This document shows, piece after piece, positions 59,205 through 64,000 of a stretch of DNA of 64,000 nucleotides (its first letter is position 1; each line of letters begins with the position of its first letter). Below the pieces are notes generated by a model. That model saw only the letters and a program-made list of their open reading frames with translations, was not told the DNA's origin and searched no databases. The stretch is taken from NCBI RefSeq assembly GCF_034140825.1, contig NC_089040.1, forward strand, positions 3,046,501-3,110,500. Direction: 5' to 3'. Source of the DNA: Oryza sativa Japonica Group. Taxonomy: Eukaryota; Streptophyta; Magnoliopsida; Poales; Poaceae. The position numbers and the translations under genes were made by a program.

Positions 59205-59340
59205 ATATTGGGCCGGCCCGTCACGTCATGGGCCGGATAGTGGTGGATTAATAGGCCCGAGTTGGGCTATGGAGTGGTGGATTATTGGGCCGATTTGGGC
59301 TGTGGCGGTGGGCCATCCGATCGGCCCGGCCCAGTTACGG
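59205..59340 (+). promoter_or_regulatory. Cluster of TGGGCC/T (site II) motifs
   Basis: At least eight copies of TGGGCC, TGGGCT or their complements GGCCCA/GGCCCG lie within 130 bp, ending about 130 bp before the SDHAF4 ATG. Site II motifs are bound by TCP factors and are enriched in promoters of plant genes for mitochondrial and ribosomal proteins. There is no good TATA box, which fits this promoter class. Confidence 0.65.
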
Positions 59341-59468
59341 GTAGGTGACCTCCAGTCCTCCACGCTGAGGCGGAGGCGGCGGCTTGAGCTCGCACACGCG
59401 GCGGCGCGAGGGCCGGAGAAGAGAAGCGAGCAGCGAAAGCACCGGCGACCTCGGCGAGGAGCCAGGCC

Positions 59469-59837
59469 ATGGCGGCGACGAGCCACCTCCGCCGCGCCTT
59501 CGCGCCCGCGCTTTCCCACCGCCGGGCCCACCCTGCCCCCTTCCTCTCCCGCCTCGCGTTCTTGTCCACCTCCGCATCCCCGGATCAGGCGGCGGCGGCG
59601 GCGAAGAAGGGGGAGGCTGCTGCGGGCGGGGCCGGGAAGGGAGCGGCGGCGGGAGAGGAGGAGGAGGAGAAGAAGAAGGGAGGCGACGCTGGTGACGCGA
59701 GGAAGGAAGGGGAAGACGGCGGCGGCGGCGGCGGTGAGTACGTGAACAAGGACACCGGCGAGATCGGCGGCCCGCGCGGGCCCGAGCCGACGCGGTACGG
59801 CGACTGGGAGCGCGGCGGCCGCTGCTCCGACTTCTGA
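59469..59837 (+). CDS. SDHAF4: Succinate dehydrogenase assembly factor 4 (DUF1674)
   Basis: A single exon of 122 codons. The N terminus (about residues 1-37) is rich in Arg, Ala and Ser without acidic residues, a typical mitochondrial transit peptide. The middle is a low-complexity Ala/Glu/Lys/Gly linker. The C terminus carries the conserved DUF1674 block: [20 protein letters not shown], then [10 protein letters not shown] at the end. Family members (yeast Sdh8, human SDHAF4, Arabidopsis SDHAF4) bind flavinylated SDH1 in the matrix and help it join SDH2 in complex II. The length is slightly above the family norm because of the linker. The AATAAA at 59963 is a likely polyadenylation signal. 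Confidence 0.93.
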   Translation: MAATSHLRRAFAPALSHRRAHPAPFLSRLAFLSTSASPDQAAAAAKKGEAAAGGAGKGAAAGEEEEEKKKGGDAGDARKEGEDGGGGGGEYVNKDTGEIGGPRGPEPTRYGDWERGGRCSDF

Positions 59838-61457
59838 CCAGCTCACGCCGCGACGATGGAAGCTCCCTTCACACCGGCATGGCGTGATCTGTCAAGACAT
59901 GTAGAAGATATGGTGTAGTTTTATCTATCGCAATCTGTGCTCCCCTTTCTTCTTGAATTATGAATAAATTGAAGTTGTTATGCAGGCCATGATTCTGAAT
60001 TTCTGAATGTTTCAGAGTTTCAGAGCACTAATGCTCATGAATCTTACCATGGTAATCTCAAATTTTCTTATGTCGTTTGATGAATTGATGAATTGCTTGA
60101 GCTCTGTGATGAGGAATTGCTTGTTCTGTAAATTCAGTGCAAACCTGTGAGCACTTATAAATTATAATTTATCCCAAGAGTTCCTCCATGCTGAAGTTGT
60201 CTGTAATCTGTATCTTGGTCAGCTACTGTTTCATCTTCTATGTTTTCCAGAATTCCAGTAGCACCACATACCTTGTTGCTGTTGCTAGGTCGACACAGAA
60301 AAATTGCAAGTTGCAAGCTTGTCGATTCAACAAGGTATGTGGAAAAATCATTTGCTGTTCTGAAGTCAGATTCTAATCCATCAAGGGGACGCCGAAAAAG
60401 TTTCGCTTGCTGTTCTTGATTGTTCAGCTTGCATTTCGGTTTTCAACATTCCCTGAAAGTGCAGCTGCAGTACCCTCTGCATTTTAGCCTGATGCAGCCA
60501 TGCTCCCAGGATGGTTCCAATCTGAAACTGCAGTAGATCAGTAACCTTGAACCATCAGAATATGCACTTGATATTGTTCACCATGATCATCAGTTCATCA
60601 CGTTTTCCTCTTGAGAACTGATCTGAGCACCCCGGTTCCCCCTTTGTCTTTGTGCTGATACTTTTAGATAATAGAATCCATTCCGGACTTTGCTTCAAGA
60701 AATTAAATCCAATTGCTGGTCTTCAACTTACAAAATCACAACTTTGACAAAACACATGAAAACTACTTAGAACACCACCTAAAAACAGAGAAAACACTAT
60801 TTGAAACTTCCATCTATTGTTGGTGAGGAAGTGTGTAACCATTGTTTCTGCAACGGCTTGCGAGTTGTACGTAATCCTTGTATTTCTCAAGGCATCAAAT
60901 ATTTATGCCAATTGAGTTTCGTTCACATGGCCGTCGGTGGTCGCTGACATCGAACCGAAGCGGAAGATAACGTCGGAGAGTAACTGAGATGCAAATCATT
61001 CGTTCGCCGGTACGTTTACCAAGGGGGCTCCAACGAATTTTGATCGCTCAAATTTGAATAATTCAAAAAGGAAACTATTCGAATAACTTCGCGTCGATGT
61101 CATGATTCTGATTTCACAGCTACAGCCCATGAAGAAGCCTGTCTACTATCTAGTGTCATCTGTCACCAGAGGAGCAGTGCAGTAGCATATCCCTGTCTGC
61201 TGCAAATCCCTACAGGATTGCCTCAAAATCATTGCTTTCCATTGACCACAAGATCTTTACTTGCATTTTTTTTTCCAAAAATGCAGTAGCATGCATGCAC
61301 CATGCAATGCAAACAATTGAAATCCCTGGACAAAATATCAAAAAACTTTCGGGTAAATAACCCTGACCTGTCAGATGATTGATGCTAACATGATAACATC
61401 CATGCACGCGTTGCGTATCAACGCAGATGATTCCATCTTCAATTTCCCATTTCTCCC
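59838..61457. other. Intergenic DNA between SDHAF4 and the lipid-transfer gene
   Basis: The first 200 bases are the SDHAF4 3' flank. The frames at 60188-60376 (plus) and 61210-61482 (minus) have no recognised motif. No bounded repeats are visible. Confidence 0.45.
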
Positions 61458-61465
61458 TATAAATA
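61458..61465 (+). promoter_or_regulatory. TATA box of the lipid-transfer gene
   Basis: TATAAATA lies 62 bp before the ATG at 61520, predicting a start near 61490 and a short leader. This argues against translation beginning upstream of 61520. Confidence 0.65.
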
Positions 61466-61519
61466 AGTCGCATTTGATCCAAATTCGTCTCGACCAGCGT
61501 GCACTGCTCTCACCCAACA

Positions 61520-62000
61520 ATGTCCATTTCCATGACGTCGACGGCGGCGGCGGTCGCCGTGGCGCTCCTCGTCGTCGCCGGCGGCGCCGGGCTCGCGGCG
61601 GCGGGGACGTCGGACCTGTGCGGCCTCGCGGAGACGGCGTTCGGCGAGTGCACGGCGTACGTCGCCGGAGGGGAGCCCGCGGTGTCGCGCCGCTGCTGCC
61701 GTGCCCTCGGCGACATCAGGGACCTCGCCGCCACCGCCGCGGAGCGCCGGGCCGTGTGCGCGTGCATCCTGTCGGAGATGCTCGCCGCTGGCGACGGCAG
61801 GGTCGACTCCGGCCGCGCCGCCGGCCTCCCCGCCGCCTGCAACGTCCGAGTCGGCTTCATCCCGACCAGCCCAAACTTCAACTGCTTCAGGTAAATTACA
61901 AGAACTCCCCATTACGCTTCAAAAAATAAAAACATTTTAGAATTCTTTTTTCTTCATATGAGCTGATTTTGTTTTCAAATTCTTTTGCAGGGTTCGTTGA
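61520..62000 (+). CDS. Non-specific lipid-transfer protein (type 1-like)
   Basis: Two exons (61520-61890, 61991-62000) give 126 codons; the GT-AG intron near the stop is typical of plant nsLTP genes. Residues 1 to about 28 form a signal peptide. The mature part has the eight-cysteine pattern: Cys34, 44, 59-60, 80, 82, 107 and 122, with spacings 9, 14, 19, 1, 24 and 14, close to type 1 nsLTPs. These small secreted proteins carry fatty acids or other lipids to the cell wall and cuticle or act in defence. Retaining the intron would end the protein two residues earlier (after Arg124), so splicing hardly changes the product. The first in-frame ATG is used; the frame is open upstream only from a GTG. 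Confidence 0.9.
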
Positions 62001-62470
62001 AGAATGAACAAAGCATCAACACATGGAGGAGTTACAATTTGAAAACCATTGCAACCTTCAAGCTTTACATTGTTCTTAAGTTTCACCATTGTTTGTGTTT
62101 CATCTTAAGAATATTATAAGCAATACATTCTCAATCTTCAGTTCATCAGTCTCTTTCGGCTTTGGCTAGTGCAGCTTTGCTTTCGTGAATTCTCAAGCAT
62201 TAATGATGCAGTTTTGAGCTTGGTTTGTCCTAACCCAATACACGCGTCACCTGGAAATTGACATTACACTTGCACAAACCTTCACTGGGCCTAACAAGTT
62301 CGGCCCATTAAGCCCAGATGCTATCTGGGCCTCACGTGCCGATTAAACCTGGCCCAAATGATTACTTAGACCTCATCAAGTTGCGTCCTTTTCTAATCAT
62401 TTTTCTTCAAACTATTTTTTTCTTGCAAAGTTGCAAGAAACCGCAGAAATCAAACTTCATTATGAAATAA

Positions 62471-62658
62471 GGGTCTGTTCACTTTGATGCCATTTTCAAC
62501 CTTACTAAATTTTGGTAAAGTTAAAAAAAAAAGTGGCTACATTTAGTTTGCTGCCAAATTTTGGTAACTATATAAGAAATCATATCAGGCAACTATGCCA
62601 AAATTTTGGTAATGCCAAAAATTTAGTAAGGTTTTTTTTTATCAAAGTGAACAGGTCC
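62471..62658. mobile_element. Tourist-type MITE
   Basis: A 188-bp element flanked by TAA on both sides (62468-62470 and 62659-62661). The left GGGTCTGTTCACTTTGATG pairs with the complemented right GGACCTGTTCACTTTGAT. Inner words TTTTGGTAA and CCAAAATTTTGG match the element at 46577. Confidence 0.85.
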
Positions 62659-63104
62659 TAAATATATGGTTCCGTAGTCCGTACAGTTTACGTACAGAAA
62701 TGGTCTTCCAGCATTATGGTTGCGTAATTCTGAACTTCCTTCGGCCCAAATTCATCAAGATATACAGCAGCCAATGTTGTACAGGTCAATTTTCTGCTTC
62801 TGTCTGACCTGTTCCATGGATAAAATTTGTCGTTAGGAACAGTTAGTCAAAATTATTATTTAATGAACGTTATTTTTCCCAGATTACTGGGGAACTATAG
62901 TGATAAGCAGCAGTAGTAGTACTTTGTGCTCACCTGTTGATAATAATTAATTGAGCAGGTGATTGCTCTGATTAAGATTGGTACTTGCTCCGATAGAGAA
63001 CTCTACGGATTAACTTTGTTTGTTGGATATATGTCCAATACTCAATGTTTACTTTTGTAAGGTGTACCTTAATTTGGCACTGCCCAAGAAAATTTTGACA
63101 AGTA

Positions 63105-63278
63105 CTTATTTTTTAAAAATATTTGATACCGTTGAATTTTAGATATAAGTTTGACTATTCATCTTATAAAAATATTATCTATATGACTTATATTTTTACA
63201 CATTTGCATACGTATTTTGATTAAGACGAATGGTAAAACATGTTTAAATGTCATCAAACATAAAGAAAAGGGAGGGAG
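63105..63278. mobile_element. Stowaway MITE
   Basis: Right end AAAGAAAAGGGAGGGAG before TA; the left end has lost part of the consensus but retains TTTTTTAAAAATATTTGATA. Inner arms TTTGACTATTCATCTTAT and GATTAAGACGAATGG are typical of the family in RFT1 intron 3. Confidence 0.65.
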
Positions 63279-63684
63279 TAATCGATCTCTCTTCCATTCT
63301 TACAGCATACTGGTAATAATTACTAGTATAAAACCATGTTCAGACATATAGAGAATTGGAATATGATTCTCTACCCAACATATGCATAAACCTGACTGTT
63401 GTTATTCCAAAGTTACAAAGCTAATTTTGCTTGGTTTTGAAAAGAATTTGCAAAGTTAATTTGGACTTCAAAATCCACCCTCCTGAAAAAAAAGAAATCC
63501 ATGGGTGGAATGAGAAGTTGAAAAGAAAAATCTTTTGGTCATGTGCTTGCATGGTCTCAGTCAACCAAAGACATTTTCCCTATATATCTTTACCAATCTC
63601 TCCCAGCTTGCAAGGCATCAATCTTGAAAGCTCCTCTCTCTTTCTTCCTCTCTCGTCGTCGTGTCGTCGCCGCCGTCGCCGGAG

Positions 63685-64000
63685 ATGATGAAGCACTTGG
63701 TGGAGTCGGAGAAGGCGGCGGAGAATGCCGGGCCGACGTACCGGAACGTGCTGGCCAAGGACGCCGGGCTTCTGCGGCCGCCGCCGGGGGTCGAGAGCTG
63801 CTGGGACGTCTTCCGGTAGGTGATCGCGCGGTCTTCATTTCTCAGCTCCGGCGATCGCCGGCGGATGGCCGGAGACATGCAGCTCCATTTGTTTTTGTCA
63901 TTCATAGCCTGATTCGATCGGTTTCTTGAATCGTCTTCGGATAATTTTGCAGCAATTCGGTGGAGAAGTACCCGGACAGCCCGATGCTCGGTCGCCGGAG
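63685..64000 (+). CDS. LACS: Long-chain acyl-CoA synthetase, N-terminal part (cut by window end)
   Basis: Exon 1 (63685-63815) and the start of exon 2 (63953 onward) are visible. The N-terminal sequence contains GPTYRNVLAKDAG, then ESCWDVFRNSVEKYPDSPML and GRR. This is the conserved start of plant LACS proteins, where GP(V/T)YR, SCWD(V)F and NPMLG recur. The AMP-binding motifs lie beyond the window and were not seen. LACS enzymes activate free fatty acids to CoA esters with ATP, for glycerolipid, cutin and wax synthesis or beta-oxidation. Without the rest I cannot say which class. Two adjacent ATGs (63685, 63688) start the frame. Confidence 0.88.

Larger units (their letters stand above)
62001..63684. 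other. Intergenic DNA between the lipid-transfer and LACS genes
   Basis: Holds a GGCCCA/TGGGCC cluster at 62285-62355, a Tourist MITE at 62471-62658 and a Stowaway at 63105-63278. The last 150 bases are presumably the LACS leader, with a TCTCTC tract and a CGTCGT run. No other gene is supported. Confidence 0.5.

Noticed and set aside
59226-59846. A 206-codon minus-strand gene
   Set aside because: It is antisense to the SDHAF4 coding exon and its promoter; a GC-driven shadow frame.
61499-61519. Upstream start for the lipid-transfer protein
   Set aside because: The frame there begins with GTG, and the ATG at 61520 starts a normal signal peptide.

Overview
The window is nuclear plant DNA, almost certainly rice (Oryza sativa), from the short arm of chromosome 6. 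The placement rests on two adjacent florigen genes whose translated exons match RFT1 and Hd3a as I remember them, in the same orientation and about 11.7 kb apart. Other grass features are GC-rich first exons, GT-AG introns with sharp changes in base composition, and many Stowaway, Tourist and Mutator-type miniature transposons. I assigned names from memory of protein families; no search was run.

Layout. 1-7.4 kb: AT-rich intergenic DNA with a GC-rich island of unknown meaning and two MITEs. 7.5-9.3 kb: GDSL esterase/lipase gene 1 (+). 10.3-12.3 kb: a 2-kb Mutator-like element with a 9-bp target duplication, filled with a minisatellite. 12.6-14.2 kb: GDSL gene 2 (+), with an extra GC-AG intron. 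14.6-14.9 kb: a single-exon Elf1-type transcription elongation factor. 16.1-20.7 kb: a seven-exon GT31 glycosyltransferase. 22.1-24.2 kb: GDSL gene 3 (-). 24.2-40.8 kb: gene-poor DNA with MITEs, a SINE-like piece, a (ATT)33 run, a small VQ-motif gene (-, 32.7-32.9 kb) and a composite transposon that seems to carry captured GC-rich fragments. 40.8-42.2 kb: RFT1 (+). 42.75-45.9 kb: a young non-autonomous LTR retrotransposon. 53.9-56.0 kb: Hd3a (+). 59.5-59.8 kb: an SDHAF4-type mitochondrial assembly factor. 61.5-62.0 kb: a non-specific lipid-transfer protein. 63.7 kb to the end: the first exons of a long-chain acyl-CoA synthetase, cut by the window edge.

How the genes relate. RFT1 and Hd3a are paralogous mobile flowering signals with identical exon structure. 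The three GDSL genes are a local expansion with shared intron positions and phases. The rest are unrelated housekeeping or secreted-protein genes. I see no CRISPR array, no prokaryotic operon and no clearly new multi-gene system. The most unusual material is in the mobile elements: an LTR element with a PTB-like RRM domain, a minisatellite-bearing Mutator element, and a Tourist MITE directly upstream of the RFT1 TATA box.
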